The notes: generated by a model from the letters alone, not told the origin. 64,000 bases of DNA from Streptomyces sp. NRRL S-350 (GCF_000719705.1 NZ_JOHO01000003.1:186001-250000), one strand, 5' to 3'. Counted from the first letter of the stretch, positions 7,709 to 17,579 are shown. Made by a program: numbers and translations.

Positions 7709-8752
7709 GTGCTGGTAGAAAACGACGCCCCCCTCGCCCCGCTGACCACGCTCCGGCTCGGCGGCCCGGCCCGCCGCCTGGTCACCGCCCACACCGACGA
7801 CGACGTGATCGCCGCCGTCCGCGAGGCCGACGCGGCCGGGGAGCCGCTGCTGGTCCTCGGCGGCGGCTCCAACCTGGTGATCGGCGACGCCGGCTTCCCC
7901 GGCACCGTGCTGCGGATCGCCACCGAGGGGTTCGCCCTGGACGGCACGGCGCTGGAGGTCGCGGCCGGCGAGACCTGGTCCGAGGTGGTCCGCCGGGCGG
8001 TGCAGGACCACGAACTGGCGGGCATCGAGTTCCTGGCCGGCATCCCCGGCTCGGCCGGCGCGACCCCGGTGCAGAACGTGGGCGCGTACGGCCAGGAGGT
8101 CGCGCAGTCGATCACCGAGGTGGTCGCCTACGACCGCACGGCCGACGAGGTGGTCACGCTCTCGAACGCCGAGTGCGCCTTCTCCTACCGGCACAGCCGC
8201 TTCAAGGCCGAGCCCGAGCGCTACGTGGTGCTGCGGGTGCGGTTCCGCCTGGAGGACAATGACGGGCTCTCCACTCCCGTCCGCTACGCCGAGACCGCCC
8301 GGCACCTGGGTGTCGAGCAGGGCGAGCGGGTGCCGGTCCGCACGGCCTGGAACGCCGTCCTGCTGCTGCGCGCCGGCAAGGGCATGGTGCTCGACCCGGG
8401 GGACCACGACACCTGGTCGGCGGGCTCGTTCTTCACCAACCCGGTGCTCACGGCCGCGCAGTACGAGTCGTTCCGCACCCGCCCGGGCACCGAGAACGCC
8501 CCGGCCTACCCGGCGCCGGAGGGCTGCACCAAGACCTCGGCGGCCTGGCTGATCGACCGGGCCGGCTTCGGCAAGGGCTACGGCAGCGGCCCGGCGACGC
8601 TCTCCACCAAGCACACCCTGGCGCTCACCAACCGCGGCTCGGCCACCGCCGAGGACCTGCTGGCGCTGGCCCGGGAGATCCGGGACGGGGTCCGCGAGGC
8701 CTTCGGGGTGGAGCTGGTGAACGAGCCGGTGATGGTGGGCGTCGCGCTCTAG
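7709..8752 (+). CDS. murB: UDP-N-acetylmuramate dehydrogenase MurB
   Basis: FAD/NADPH enzyme that reduces UDP-GlcNAc-enolpyruvate to UDP-MurNAc in peptidoglycan synthesis. 347 residues with FAD-binding LVLGGGSNLVIGD, GIEFLAGIPGSAGA with QNVGAYGQE, FSYRHSRFK, the catalytic-serine segment WSAGSFFTNP and KTSAAWLID. Start is GTG at 7709 (GTG 7703 is an alternative). TACGCT at 7696-7701 is a good -10 hexamer seven bases before 7709 and no ribosome-binding site is visible, so the mRNA may be leaderless. The stop overlaps the convergent adenosine deaminase stop by 3 bp. Confidence 0.95.
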   Translation: MLVENDAPLAPLTTLRLGGPARRLVTAHTDDDVIAAVREADAAGEPLLVLGGGSNLVIGDAGFPGTVLRIATEGFALDGTALEVAAGETWSEVVRRAVQDHELAGIEFLAGIPGSAGATPVQNVGAYGQEVAQSITEVVAYDRTADEVVTLSNAECAFSYRHSRFKAEPERYVVLRVRFRLEDNDGLSTPVRYAETARHLGVEQGERVPVRTAWNAVLLLRAGKGMVLDPGDHDTWSAGSFFTNPVLTAAQYESFRTRPGTENAPAYPAPEGCTKTSAAWLIDRAGFGKGYGSGPATLSTKHTLALTNRGSATAEDLLALAREIRDGVREAFGVELVNEPVMVGVAL

Positions 8753-9840
8753 GCGCCGGCGCCCGCAGTGGCGTTCACAGTGGCAGCGGCGGTCGCGTCC
8801 GCGGGGGCGCGGCCGTCCACCAGCCAGGCGTCGATGTCCGCCAGCAGCTCCTTGCGGACGTCCTCCGGCGCGACCGAGCCGCGCACCGACTGCCGTGCCA
8901 GCTCGGCGAGTTCGGCGTCGGTGAAGCCCAGGACGTCCCGGACCAGCTCGTACTGGGCGGCCAGCCGGCTGCCGAACAGCAGCGGGTCGTCGGCGCCCAG
9001 CGCCATCGGCACCCCGGCGTCGAAGAGCCGGCGCAGGGGGACCTCCTCGGGGCGCTCGTAGACGCCGAGCGAGACGTTGGAGGACGGGCAGACCTCGCAG
9101 GTGACCTGGCGGTCCGCCAGCCGCTGCATCAGCCGCGGGTCCTCGGCGGCCCGCACGCCGTGGCCGATCCGGGTGGCGCCCAGGTCGTCCAGGCAGTCCC
9201 GGACGGACTCCGGGCCGGCCAGCTCGCCGCCGTGCGGGGCAGCCAGCAGTCCGCCGTTGCGGGCGATCGCGAACGCCCGGTCGAAGTCCCGGGCCAGGCC
9301 CCGGCGCTCGTCGTTGGAGAGCCCGAAGCCGACCACCCCGTGGTCGGCGTAGCGGACGGCGAGCCGGGCCAGGGTCCGGGCGTCCATCGGGGACTTCATC
9401 CGGTTGGCCGCGACCAGGACCCGGATGCCCACCCCGGTGGCCTCGGCGGCATGCCGCACCGCGTCCAGGATCAGCTCCAGGGCGGGGATCAGGCCGCCCA
9501 GCCGGGGCGCGTAGGAGGTCGGGTCGACCTGGATCTCCAGCCAGCGGGAGCCGTCCAGGCGCTCGTCCTCGGCGGTCTCCAGGACCAGCCGGCGGATGTC
9601 CTCCTCGTCCCGCAGGACGGAGCGGGCGGTGTCGTACAGGCGCTGGAAGCGGAACCAGCCGCGTTCGTCGGTGGCCCGCAGGCTCGGCGGCTCGCCGGAG
9701 CTGAGCGCCTCCGGCAGGCGGACGCCGTGCTTGTCGGCCAGCTCCAGCAGGGTGGCGGGGCGCATCGAGCCGGTGAAGTGCAGGTGCAGGTGGGCCTTCG
9801 GGAGGCCCCTGACGTCTCGCGGGTTCAACAGGCGTTCCAT
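8749..9840 (-). CDS. add: Adenosine deaminase
   Basis: Zinc hydrolase converting adenosine or deoxyadenosine to inosine in purine salvage. 363 residues with the full active-site set: HLHFTGS (HxH zinc motif), HGGE (zinc His and catalytic Glu), RIGHGV (His) and ALGADDP (zinc Asp). A C-terminal Ala/Thr-rich tail of about 20 residues is not part of the fold. It lies downstream of aspC on the same strand, separated by a hairpin terminator, and ends in a convergent overlap with murB. Confidence 0.92.
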   Translation of the reverse strand: MERLLNPRDVRGLPKAHLHLHFTGSMRPATLLELADKHGVRLPEALSSGEPPSLRATDERGWFRFQRLYDTARSVLRDEEDIRRLVLETAEDERLDGSRWLEIQVDPTSYAPRLGGLIPALELILDAVRHAAEATGVGIRVLVAANRMKSPMDARTLARLAVRYADHGVVGFGLSNDERRGLARDFDRAFAIARNGGLLAAPHGGELAGPESVRDCLDDLGATRIGHGVRAAEDPRLMQRLADRQVTCEVCPSSNVSLGVYERPEEVPLRRLFDAGVPMALGADDPLLFGSRLAAQYELVRDVLGFTDAELAELARQSVRGSVAPEDVRKELLADIDAWLVDGRAPADATAAATVNATAGAGA

Positions 9841-9870
9841 TCGCCGATACTGCCGTATCCGGACCCCAAA

Positions 9871-9923
9871 CGGGAACCGCCCTCCTTCCGTCCCCCCAAG
9901 GGGTGAAAAGAGGGCGGTTCCCG
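9871..9923 (-). terminator. Terminator hairpin between aspC and add
   Basis: 14-bp perfect inverted repeat (9871-9884 with 9910-9923) enclosing a second small C/G hairpin. On the minus strand it is followed by TTTGGGG. It sits just after the aspC stop. Confidence 0.7.
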
Positions 9924-9949
9924 GGTGGAGCCGGCGCGGCGGACCGACG

Positions 9950-11197
9950 TCAGTCGCGGGCCTCGCCGAGCAGCTTCTGGACCCGGCTGATGCCCTCGAC
10001 CAGGTCGGCGTCCCCGAGCGCGTAGGAGAGGCGCAGGTAGCCCGGCGTCCCGAAGGCCTCGCCGGGGACGACGGCGACCTCGGCCTCGTCCAGGATCAGC
10101 GCGGCCAGCTCGCCCGAGCTCTCCGGGCGCCGGCCGCGGATCTCCTTGCCCAGCAGGCCCTTGACCGACGGGTACACGTAGAACGCGCCCTCGGGCTCGG
10201 GGCAGACGACGCCCTCGATCTCGTTGAGCATCCGCACGATGGTCTTGCGGCGGCGGTCGAAGGCCTCGCGCATCTCGGCCACCGCGTCCAGGTCGCCGGC
10301 GACGGCGGCCAGCGCGGCGCGCTGGGCGACGTTGGAGACGTTCGACGTGGCGTGCGACTGCAGGTTGGTCGCGGCCTTGATGACGTCCTTGGGGCCGATC
10401 ACCCAGCCGACCCGCCAGCCGGTCATCGCGTAGGTCTTGGCCACGCCGTTGACGACGACGCACTTGTCGGCCAGCTCGGGCAGCAGCGCCGGCAGCGAGG
10501 TGAAGGTGGCGCCGCCGTACACCAGGTGCTCGTAGATCTCGTCGGTGAGCACCCACAGGCCGTGCTCCAGCGCCCAGCGGCCGATCGCCTCGGCCTCGGC
10601 CTCGGTGTACACCGCGCCGGTCGGGTTGGACGGCGAGACGAAGAGCACCACCTTGGTGTTCTCGGTGCGGGCGGCCTCCAGCTGCTCGACCGAGACCTTG
10701 TACCCGGTGGTCTCGTCCGAGACGACCTCCACCGGGACACCGCCGGCGAGCCGGACCGACTCCGGGTAGGTGGTCCAGTACGGCGCCGGGATGATGACCT
10801 CGTCGCCCGGGTCCAGGATCGCGGCGAAGGCCTCGTAGATCGCCTGCTTGCCGCCGTTGGTGACCAGCACCTGGGAGGCGTCCACCTCGTAGCCGGAGTC
10901 GCGCAGCGTCTTGGCGGCGATCGCGGCCTTCAGCTCGGGCAGGCCACCCGCCGGGGTGTAGCGGTGGTTCTTCGGGTCGCGGCAGGCTTCGACGGCCGCG
11001 TCGACGATGTAGCCCGGCGTCGGGAAGTCGGGCTCGCCGGCGCCGAAGCCGATGACCGGGCGGCCGGCGGCCTTGAGGGCCTTGGCCTTGGCGTCCACGG
11101 CGAGGGTCGCGGACTCGGCGATCGCGCCGATCCGGGCGGAGACCCGGCGGTCGGCGGGGCGGATGGACTGGTCGGGCTGCGGGGTGGAAGCGCTCAT
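9950..11197 (-). CDS. aspC: Aspartate aminotransferase (class I, subgroup Ib)
   Basis: PLP-dependent transaminase interconverting aspartate/2-oxoglutarate and oxaloacetate/glutamate. 415 residues. Motifs: [12 protein letters not shown] near the N terminus, [34 protein letters not shown], the PLP-lysine segment [15 protein letters not shown], and YLRLSYALG with the carboxylate-binding Arg. Start at ATG 11197 (reads [11 protein letters not shown]); the frame stays open upstream but that part is antisense to tRNA-Trp and not conserved-looking. Same gene order (murB, add, aspC, tRNA-Trp, secE) as in streptomycetes. Confidence 0.94.
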   Translation of the reverse strand: MSASTPQPDQSIRPADRRVSARIGAIAESATLAVDAKAKALKAAGRPVIGFGAGEPDFPTPGYIVDAAVEACRDPKNHRYTPAGGLPELKAAIAAKTLRDSGYEVDASQVLVTNGGKQAIYEAFAAILDPGDEVIIPAPYWTTYPESVRLAGGVPVEVVSDETTGYKVSVEQLEAARTENTKVVLFVSPSNPTGAVYTEAEAEAIGRWALEHGLWVLTDEIYEHLVYGGATFTSLPALLPELADKCVVVNGVAKTYAMTGWRVGWVIGPKDVIKAATNLQSHATSNVSNVAQRAALAAVAGDLDAVAEMREAFDRRRKTIVRMLNEIEGVVCPEPEGAFYVYPSVKGLLGKEIRGRRPESSGELAALILDEAEVAVVPGEAFGTPGYLRLSYALGDADLVEGISRVQKLLGEARD

Positions 11198-11481
11198 GCC
11201 TGCATCGTCGCAGAACCGGGACGGACCGGGCATGGGGGTTCCGGCATCCGTACCGGCCCCGTCCGCGTCCCGACCCCGGCGATCCGCCGGTGGGCGCCCC
11301 CGCGGACCGGACATCCGCCGGGAGGCGGGCCCTCCCGGAAGAAGAGGTTCGACCAAACACCCCTCGACCACGTACACTCGCTGCTCGACGGCCCGCCGAA
11401 AAGAACCGGAGCTCTCATCGCTGTGCAGACAGCGGGGGGAGATGCGGTAGGTTGGTCGCCACCGGAGCCGCGAGGCGCCGT

Positions 11482-11554
11482 AGGGCAATAGCTCAATTGG
11501 TAGAGCACCGGTCTCCAAAACCGGCGGTTGGGGGTTCGAGTCCCTCTTGCCCTG
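11482..11554 (+). tRNA. tRNA-Trp (anticodon CCA)
   Basis: 73-nt cloverleaf: acceptor AGGGCAA with TTGCCCT and discriminator G, anticodon stem ACCGG/CCGGC region with loop CTCCAAA (anticodon CCA), T arm GGGGG/CCCTC with TTCGAGT loop. TAGGTT at 11448-11453 may be its -10 element. Located just upstream of secE as in other streptomycetes. Confidence 0.95.
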
Positions 11555-11571
11555 CTGCTTGAACCGTTTTC

Positions 11572-11601
11572 AGCCCGTTCGCTCCACAGAGCGAGCGGGC
11601 T
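11572..11601 (+). terminator. Hairpin after tRNA-Trp
   Basis: 13-bp stem with one G-T pair (11572-11584 with 11589-11601) and a 4-nt loop, 18 bp after the tRNA. There is only a short T content afterwards; probable terminator or processing hairpin. Confidence 0.55.
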
Positions 11602-11701
11602 TGATGCGGAGATGGCACCGATCAGCACCGCTACGCCGGCCGGTCGTGCCCCACCGGGTGCGCGGCGAAGTTCGGCAGGACCCGGATTCAGGTGAGGACG
11701 A

Positions 11702-12040
11702 GTGACGGAGACCACGGGCTCCACCGCAACGCCTGAGAGCGGCAACCCCGAGGGTGCCGACGGCGCTGCCGAGACCACGCCCGTCGAGGGCGACAAGAAG
11801 TCCGGCAAGCGCGGCAACCGCGACAAGAAGTCCGGCAAGCGGGCCAAGAAGGGCCTCTTCGCGCGGATGGGCCTCTTCTACCGCCAGATCATCGCGGAGC
11901 TGCGCAAGGTCGTCTGGCCGACCCGGGGCGAGCTCACCAACTACACCGCCGTCGTGGTCACCTTCGTCGTGGTCATGATGGCCCTGGTGGCGGGTCTGGA
12001 CTACGGCTTCTCCAAGCTGAGCCTCTGGATCTTCGGCTGA
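11702..12040 (+). CDS. secE: Preprotein translocase subunit SecE
   Basis: Essential small subunit of the SecYEG channel. 112 residues: a charged, Lys/Gly-rich N-terminal half containing a repeated DKKSGKR segment, then the conserved cytoplasmic helix ([20 protein letters not shown]) and one transmembrane helix ([21 protein letters not shown]). GTG start preceded by AGGTGAGGA. It is followed by a strong hairpin (12070-12098) and nusG, the standard secE-nusG pairing. Confidence 0.96.
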   Translation: MTETTGSTATPESGNPEGADGAAETTPVEGDKKSGKRGNRDKKSGKRAKKGLFARMGLFYRQIIAELRKVVWPTRGELTNYTAVVVTFVVVMMALVAGLDYGFSKLSLWIFG

Positions 12041-12069
12041 CGCAGCCGACCACCTTCGAACCAGCCTTC

Positions 12070-12098
12070 CGACCCGGGCCGACCTTCGGCCCGGGTCG
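12070..12098 (+). terminator. Hairpin between secE and nusG
   Basis: Perfect 13-bp inverted repeat (12070-12082 with 12086-12098) with a 3-nt loop and no T tract. Probably a partial terminator or RNA-processing hairpin in the 209-bp secE-nusG gap. Confidence 0.5.
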
Positions 12099-12249
12099 AG
12101 CTGTCGGTGGCGCACGTACGCGCCGTTACCGTGGACTCGGTACTGTTGAAGTCTCCGAGACCTCTCCAGGCGCCCGCGTCAGCGGCAGCGCGCCGGGGCC
12201 GGTTCCGGAGCGCGCCACCTTCACCATCTCCAGGAAAGAAGCAGCCACC

Positions 12250-13167
12250 GTGTCTGAGTCCCCCCTGTACGACGCCGACGAGGCCGTCCGCGAGGCGGAT
12301 GTCGCCGCCGAGCTGGACGCGGCCGAGCTGGCTGACGACGCCGAGTCCGCCGAGCAGATCGTCGACGCCGCGGACAGCGACGAGGACGAGGTCGAGGCGT
12401 ACGACGAGGCCGAGGTCGGCGAGCCCGCCGAGGAGGCCGCGCTGCACGTGGAGGGCGACGTCGAGGCCGCCGCCGAGGAGGCCGGGACGGAGGAGGCCGA
12501 GGAGGCCGCCGCCGAGGACGAGGCCGAGGACGGGGCTGAGGCCGAGGAGCCCGCCGCCGAGGTCGACCCGGTCGCCAAGTTCCGCGAGGACCTGCGCTTC
12601 ATGCCGGGCGAGTGGTACGTGATCCACACCTACGCCGGCTACGAGAACCGGGTGAAGCAGAACCTGGAGCAGCGTGCCGTCTCGCTGAACGTCGAGGAGT
12701 ACATCTTCCAGGCCGAGGTGCCGCAGGAGGAGGTCGTCCAGATCAAGAACGGCGACCGCAAGACCATCCGCCAGAACAAGCTCCCCGGCTACGTCCTGGT
12801 GCGCATGGACCTCACCCCGGAGTCCTGGGGCGTCGTGCGCAACACCCCGGGTGTCACCGGCTTCGTCGGCAACGCCTACGACCCGTACCCGCTGACGCTG
12901 GACGAGGTCGTCAAGATGCTCGCCCCGGACGTCGAGCGCCAGGCGGCCAAGGAGGCCGGCAAGCCCTCGCCGGTCAAGCCGAGCGAGATCCAGGTGCTGG
13001 ACTTCGAGGTCGGCGACTCGGTCACCGTCACCGACGGCCCGTTCGCGACCCTGCAGGCGACCATCAACGAGATCAACCCCGACTCGAAGAAGGTCAAGGG
13101 CCTGGTCGAGATCTTCGGCCGGGAGACCCCGGTCGAGCTCTCCTTCGACCAGATCCAGAAGAACTAG
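12250..13167 (+). CDS. nusG: Transcription termination/antitermination factor NusG
   Basis: RNA-polymerase-bound elongation factor coupling to Rho and ribosomes. 305 residues: an Asp/Glu/Ala-rich disordered N-terminal extension of about 110 residues, common in actinobacterial NusG and absent from the 181-residue E. coli protein, then the NGN domain ([21 protein letters not shown] through [25 protein letters not shown]) and a C-terminal KOW domain ([21 protein letters not shown]). GTG start with AGGAAAG upstream. Followed by a strong terminator before rplK. Confidence 0.96.
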   Translation: MSESPLYDADEAVREADVAAELDAAELADDAESAEQIVDAADSDEDEVEAYDEAEVGEPAEEAALHVEGDVEAAAEEAGTEEAEEAAAEDEAEDGAEAEEPAAEVDPVAKFREDLRFMPGEWYVIHTYAGYENRVKQNLEQRAVSLNVEEYIFQAEVPQEEVVQIKNGDRKTIRQNKLPGYVLVRMDLTPESWGVVRNTPGVTGFVGNAYDPYPLTLDEVVKMLAPDVERQAAKEAGKPSPVKPSEIQVLDFEVGDSVTVTDGPFATLQATINEINPDSKKVKGLVEIFGRETPVELSFDQIQKN

Positions 13168-13180
13168 CCACACGGTCTTC

Positions 13181-13222
13181 GGATCCGGGGCGGGGCCTGG
13201 CGCCCCGCCCCGGATCCGTTTT
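13181..13222 (+). terminator. Intrinsic terminator after nusG
   Basis: 16-bp perfect inverted repeat (13181-13196 with 13202-13217), 5-nt loop, and TTTT at 13219-13222. The T tract runs into the -35 box of the rplK promoter. Confidence 0.85.
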
Positions 13223-13249
13223 GGTCCAGGGGCGCGAACGCGTTAGCCT
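13221..13249 (+). promoter_or_regulatory. rplKA promoter
   Basis: TTGGTC (13221-13226), 17-bp spacer, TAGCCT (13244-13249), about 85 bp upstream of the rplK start. Good match to the vegetative streptomycete promoter consensus. Confidence 0.6.
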
Positions 13250-13332
13250 GGTTCGATGTGTGTGTCGGCGGCCGGGTGTCGCCCCGGTTCCGCACGCACC
13301 AGCAATCACCTCTCGGAAGGACCCGGAGAGAC

Positions 13333-13767
13333 ATGCCTCCCAAGAAGAAGAAGGTCACGGGGCTTATCAAGCTCCAGATCAACGCCGGTGCGGCCAACCC
13401 GGCGCCGCCGGTCGGCCCCGCGCTGGGCCAGCACGGCGTCAACATCATGGAGTTCTGCAAGGCCTACAACGCTGCGACCGAGTCGCAGCGCGGCATGATC
13501 GTGCCGGTGGAGATCACGGTCTACGAGGACCGTTCCTTCACCTTCATCACGAAGACGCCGCCGGCCGCGCGCCTCATCCTGAAGGCCGCCGGCATCGAGA
13601 AGGGCTCCAGCGAGCCGCACAAGACCAAGGTCGCGAAGCTCACCAGCGCCCAGGTCCGCGACATCGCCACCACGAAGATGCCCGACCTGAACGCCAACGA
13701 CCTGGACGCCGCGGAGAAGATCATCGCCGGCACCGCCCGGTCGATGGGCATCACGGTCGAGGGCTGA
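13333..13767 (+). CDS. rplK: 50S ribosomal protein L11
   Basis: Large-subunit protein binding the 23S GTPase-associated region and the target region of thiostrepton-type antibiotics. 144 residues: N-terminal domain with [33 protein letters not shown] (the proline-rich thiopeptide-contact helix is intact), C-terminal RNA-binding domain ending in [15 protein letters not shown] start with a GGAAGGA site upstream. Co-transcribed with rplA 76 bp downstream. Confidence 0.97.
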
Positions 13768-13843
13768 TCACCCTTCTCGTCCCTGTGGTAGGGCCTGCGC
13801 AGGCCCGTGACACCACAACTCCAATCACCATTCAGGAGCAGCA

Positions 13844-14566
13844 GTGAAGCGCAGCAAGGCTCTGAAGGCCGCGGACGCTCAGGTCGACCGCGAGCGCCTT
13901 TACGCCCCCCTCGAGGCCGTCCGCCTCGCCAAGGCGACCAGCACCACCAAGTTCGACGGCACCGTCGAGGTCGCCATGCGTCTGGGTGTCGACCCGCGCA
14001 AGGCCGACCAGATGGTCCGCAGCACCGTGATCCTCCCGCACGGCACCGGTAAGACCGCTCGGGTCCTGGTCTTCGCGACCGGTGACCGTGCCGAGGCCGC
14101 GCGTGCTGCGGGCGCCGACATCGTCGGCTCCGACGAGCTGATCGACGAGGTCGCGAAGGGCCGTCTGGACTTCGACGCCGTCGTCGCCACCCCGGACCTC
14201 ATGGGCAAGGTCGGCCGCCTCGGCCGCGTCCTCGGCCCCCGTGGTCTGATGCCGAACCCGAAGACCGGCACCGTGACCCCGGACGTCGCCAAGGCTGTCA
14301 ACGACATCAAGGGCGGCAAGATCGAGTTCCGCGTCGACAAGCACTCGAACCTGCACTTCATCATCGGTAAGGTCTCCTTCACCGACGAGCAGCTGGTCGA
14401 GAACTACGCCGCCGCGCTGGACGAGGTGCTCCGCGCCAAGCCGTCCGCCGCCAAGGGCCGCTACATCAAGAAGACCGCCGTGTCGACCACCATGGGCCCC
14501 GGCATCCAGGTGGACCCGAACCGCACCCGCAACCTCCTCGTCGAGGAGGACCCGGCCGCGGTCTGA
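13844..14566 (+). CDS. rplA: 50S ribosomal protein L1
   Basis: L1-stalk protein and, in many bacteria, translational repressor of its own operon. 240 residues with the family signatures [42 protein letters not shown] and [19 protein letters not shown] start preceded by CAGGAGCAGC. Ends the rplKA unit; a very stable terminator follows within 30 bp. Confidence 0.97.
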   Translation: MKRSKALKAADAQVDRERLYAPLEAVRLAKATSTTKFDGTVEVAMRLGVDPRKADQMVRSTVILPHGTGKTARVLVFATGDRAEAARAAGADIVGSDELIDEVAKGRLDFDAVVATPDLMGKVGRLGRVLGPRGLMPNPKTGTVTPDVAKAVNDIKGGKIEFRVDKHSNLHFIIGKVSFTDEQLVENYAAALDEVLRAKPSAAKGRYIKKTAVSTTMGPGIQVDPNRTRNLLVEEDPAAV

Positions 14567-14591
14567 GCCCCAGTGCTCTAGAGCAGTCCGT

Positions 14592-14636
14592 ACGACGGGC
14601 CCGCACCCCCTTCACCGGGGGGTGCGGGCCCGTCGT
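14592..14636 (+). terminator. Strong hairpin terminator after rplA
   Basis: Perfect 19-bp inverted repeat (14592-14610 with 14618-14636) with a 7-nt loop. Separates the rplKA unit from the lipoprotein genes. Confidence 0.8.
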
Positions 14637-14768
14637 CGTTCCCGGGGGCCGGGCGGGAGACCGAACGGTTGCCGGATCGGGACCTGGACGGATGGGAACG
14701 GTTGCCCTGGACGTCGTACGCTCTGCCGGTCAGATCATGTGTAGAACCCGTGACCGCCGGAGTGTGCC

Positions 14769-15551
14769 GTGCCGCCCGCCTCCCGCTCCGCCGCCCTGGC
14801 GGCGGCCCTGGTGCTGATCGGCACCGCCACCGGCTGCAGCCTGCTGGCAGCCCCGGACGCCCGCACCCCCGGCAACCCCGCGCCCGTACCGCCCAAGCAG
14901 GTGGTGCTGAAGGCCGCGCAGGCACTGGACGACGCCGGCGGTGCCCGGATCGAGGTCGTCCAGGAGGGCCCGGCGGGCCGGCGCACCGCGAGCGGCACGC
15001 TGGTCTGGGGGCCCTCCGACGGGGCCGCGCTGACCGTCGCCGACGAGGCGGGCCCCGCGAACCTGGCCATGAAGGACGGCGCGATCGACCTCACGTACCA
15101 GGACGGCGCGGTCAAGCACGCCGACCGCGCGACCGCCGAGTCGATCGACCCGGCGGCGGCCCCCGCCCCGGACGGCTACGCGGGAGGCTGGATGACCGCA
15201 CTGGTGACCGACCCCGGCAGCCGGGCCTACGCGATCGCACAGACCGTCAAACTCGGCTCGCTCGGCGGCGAGCAGCTGGCCGGGATGACCGTCGCGCACT
15301 ACCAGGGCTTCGCGACGGCGGACGAATTCTTCGGCTCCGACCAGGAGTTGACCCCGCAGCGGCGGTCCGCGACGGTCGAGTGGTACCGGCAGCGCGGGGT
15401 GACGGCGATCGGCTTCGACGTCTGGGTCGGGCCCGGGGAGCGGTTGTTGAGGCTGCGGGAGACGGCCCGGGGGACTGCCGGAACCACGGTGACCACAACG
15501 GATGTCCCCTCTTCCGGGACGGACGACGCGACGCCTGCCGCAGGCGGCTGA
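14769..15551 (+). CDS. LppX/LprG-like lipoprotein, copy 1 (divergent member)
   Basis: 260-residue secreted lipoprotein. Signal peptide ends in a lipobox (TATGC) with the lipid-modified Cys at residue 23. It shows the general pattern of LppX/LprAFG-type lipid-binding domains, notably a late FDVWVGPGERLLRL strand pair matching D-x-W-[LV] in the other three copies, but lacks the GGxHW motif they share. GTG start with GGAG 6 bp upstream. First of four paralogous lipoproteins in a row between rplA and rplJ; streptomycetes are known to have such lipoproteins here. Ligand and role are unknown. Confidence 0.8.
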   Translation: MPPASRSAALAAALVLIGTATGCSLLAAPDARTPGNPAPVPPKQVVLKAAQALDDAGGARIEVVQEGPAGRRTASGTLVWGPSDGAALTVADEAGPANLAMKDGAIDLTYQDGAVKHADRATAESIDPAAAPAPDGYAGGWMTALVTDPGSRAYAIAQTVKLGSLGGEQLAGMTVAHYQGFATADEFFGSDQELTPQRRSATVEWYRQRGVTAIGFDVWVGPGERLLRLRETARGTAGTTVTTTDVPSSGTDDATPAAGG

Positions 15552-15675
15552 CCGGAGCGGGATATCCGGTGCGTGAGGCCACCGGCGATCCGTTAGAGTC
15601 CGGCTGGGCAATGCCCGGGAAGAACCGAAAATCGGCTCTTCCCAGGATCGGATCGCATCTCACGGGGGTACCTTC

Positions 15676-16530
15676 ATGCGCGCTGTGCGCCTCGCCTCGG
15701 CCGTCGCCACGGCGGCCGTCCTGCTGGGAGCGGTCACCGCCTGCGGCAACAGCAAGGGCGGCAACGACGCCAAGGGCGGCGACACCAAGGCCGGCGACGC
15801 CAAGGGGGCCGACCCGATCGCGGCGGCGCTGACCGCAGACCCGAAGGCTGCCCTGAGCGCGGCCGCGCTGGTCATGCAGAAGGCCGGGAACGGCAAGGTC
15901 GACATGATCAGCCCGGACGACGCCAAGGGCGGCGGCACCGGGAGCGCCGACTGGAAGGACCCGGCCAAGGTGTCGGCGGACCTCGTCGGCGACATCGGGG
16001 GCAAGAAGCTCAAGATCCGGCTGGTCGGAGCGGACGCCTACTTCGGCGGCGACGACACCGCGGCCGCGGCCCTCGGCGGCAAGCACTGGGTCAAGCTGCC
16101 CGCCTCCAACGAAACCGGCAACGGCTTCCGGACCGTGGGCCAGATGCTGAACCCGGTCGTGGTGCTGACCGTCGCGGCCCAGAGCGGCAAGCTGTCGAAG
16201 GTCGGCCAGGAGAGCCTGGGCGGCGTCCAGACCACCCACTTCCAGGCGGTCGAGGAGACCTCCGTCCTGGTGGCCGGGATGTCGGCGCTCCCGGCGGACC
16301 AGCGCCAGGCCGTCCAGAAGACGCTGGAGGAGGACGGCAAGACGCTCACCTTCGACTTCTGGCTGAACGGCAAGCAGGAGCTCGTCCAGTACCAGGAGTA
16401 CGGGGACTCGAACGGCGCGAAGGACGCCGCCACGGTCAAGTACTCCGACCTCGGCAAGGCCGCCGCGATCGCGGCGCCCGCCGCCGCCGACCTCGGCAGC
16501 GAGGCCGACCTCCTCAAGCTGCTCGGCTGA
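15676..16530 (+). CDS. LppX/LprG-like lipoprotein, copy 2
   Basis: 284 residues. Signal peptide with lipobox VTAC and Cys at residue 23, followed by a Gly/Lys/Asp-rich linker with repeated GD-K/A-G units (about residues 24-45). The mature domain has GGKHWVKLPAS, MLNPVVVL, a TTHFQAVEET strand and TFDFWLNGKQELVQY, all shared with the next two genes. ATG start. Probably an outer-face membrane-anchored protein with a hydrophobic pocket, by analogy with mycobacterial LppX/LprG; a transport or binding role is inference only. Confidence 0.82.
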   Translation: MRAVRLASAVATAAVLLGAVTACGNSKGGNDAKGGDTKAGDAKGADPIAAALTADPKAALSAAALVMQKAGNGKVDMISPDDAKGGGTGSADWKDPAKVSADLVGDIGGKKLKIRLVGADAYFGGDDTAAAALGGKHWVKLPASNETGNGFRTVGQMLNPVVVLTVAAQSGKLSKVGQESLGGVQTTHFQAVEETSVLVAGMSALPADQRQAVQKTLEEDGKTLTFDFWLNGKQELVQYQEYGDSNGAKDAATVKYSDLGKAAAIAAPAAADLGSEADLLKLLG

Positions 16531-16627
16531 TCCGGCCGGGCCCGACCGGAGCCCCTGGCGCTCCACCGCACCGACCGGCTACCACCCCGGGCGCATCTCG
16601 CGCCCGGGGGTCCTCAAGGGGGGAATC

Positions 16628-17572
16628 ATGGCTGGAACCCGCAAGACCGCCGTCGCCGTCGTCCTCGCCGCCCTGGCGCTGACCGCGACCGCCTGCAACG
16701 ACAACGGTGACAGTGGCAAGAACGCCGCCCCGGCCGCGCCGACCGGCGCAGCCGCGCCGACCTCCGCGCCCCCGGCCGCCGCCGACGCCCCGTCGACCGG
16801 CGCGAAGCCCGTCAAGCTGACCCCGGCGGTCTTCCTCGAGCAGGTCACCCAGAAGACCGCCGCCGCGAAGTCGGCGAAGGTCGACGAGGTGATCGCGATG
16901 GGCCAGGTCACCATGAAGGGCAAGGGCGCGATCTCCTGGGCCGACGGCCTCCAGGGCGAGATCGTCATGGACCTCTCCGGGTCCCCGCTGGCCACGGTCC
17001 TCGCGCCGGTCACCGGCGGCTCGACCGTGCCGTACCGCTACACCAAGGACGCGATGTTCATGCGCCTGGGCGGTGACGCTGTCGACACCTTCGGCGGCCG
17101 GCACTGGCTGCACTACAGCACGTCCGACATGGCCAAGGCGTCCGGCGGTTCGAGTGACCAGCTCAAGAGCGCGGACCCGGTGCAGGGCGTGCGGACGCTG
17201 ATCGCCGGCGGCAAGGTCACCGAGGTCGGCCAGGAGACCGTCAACGGCAAGGCCACCACGCACTACAGCGGTGAGCTCAGCGGGGACGACATGGCCGGGG
17301 CCACCGGCACCGGCCTCACCCAGGACCAGCTGGACCAGGTCAAGGCGAACCTGAGCGCGGCCGGCATCACCAGCGAGACGATCGACGTCTGGGTCGACGA
17401 CGACAAGCTGGTGGTCAAGCGGATCGAGCAGGCGGACACCAAGGCCGGTGCGCTGAAGGCCACCGTCAGTTACTCGGACTACGGCACCCCGGTCACCACG
17501 ACGGCGCCGGACCCGTCCGACACGGTGGAGCTGTCCGAGCTGGCGAAGCTCGACCAGGGCGCCAACGGCTGA
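16628..17572 (+). CDS. LppX/LprG-like lipoprotein, copy 3
   Basis: 314 residues. Lipobox TATAC with Cys at residue 23, an Ala/Pro/Thr linker, then FGGRHWLHYSTSDM, a TTHYSGELSGDD strand and IDVWVDDDKLVVKRIE, aligning with copies 2 and 4. ATG start with AAGGGGGGAATC upstream. It ends 7 bp before a 16-bp hairpin that runs into a heptamer repeat tract. Confidence 0.82.
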   Translation: MAGTRKTAVAVVLAALALTATACNDNGDSGKNAAPAAPTGAAAPTSAPPAAADAPSTGAKPVKLTPAVFLEQVTQKTAAAKSAKVDEVIAMGQVTMKGKGAISWADGLQGEIVMDLSGSPLATVLAPVTGGSTVPYRYTKDAMFMRLGGDAVDTFGGRHWLHYSTSDMAKASGGSSDQLKSADPVQGVRTLIAGGKVTEVGQETVNGKATTHYSGELSGDDMAGATGTGLTQDQLDQVKANLSAAGITSETIDVWVDDDKLVVKRIEQADTKAGALKATVSYSDYGTPVTTTAPDPSDTVELSELAKLDQGANG

Positions 17573-17579
17573 CCCTCGC

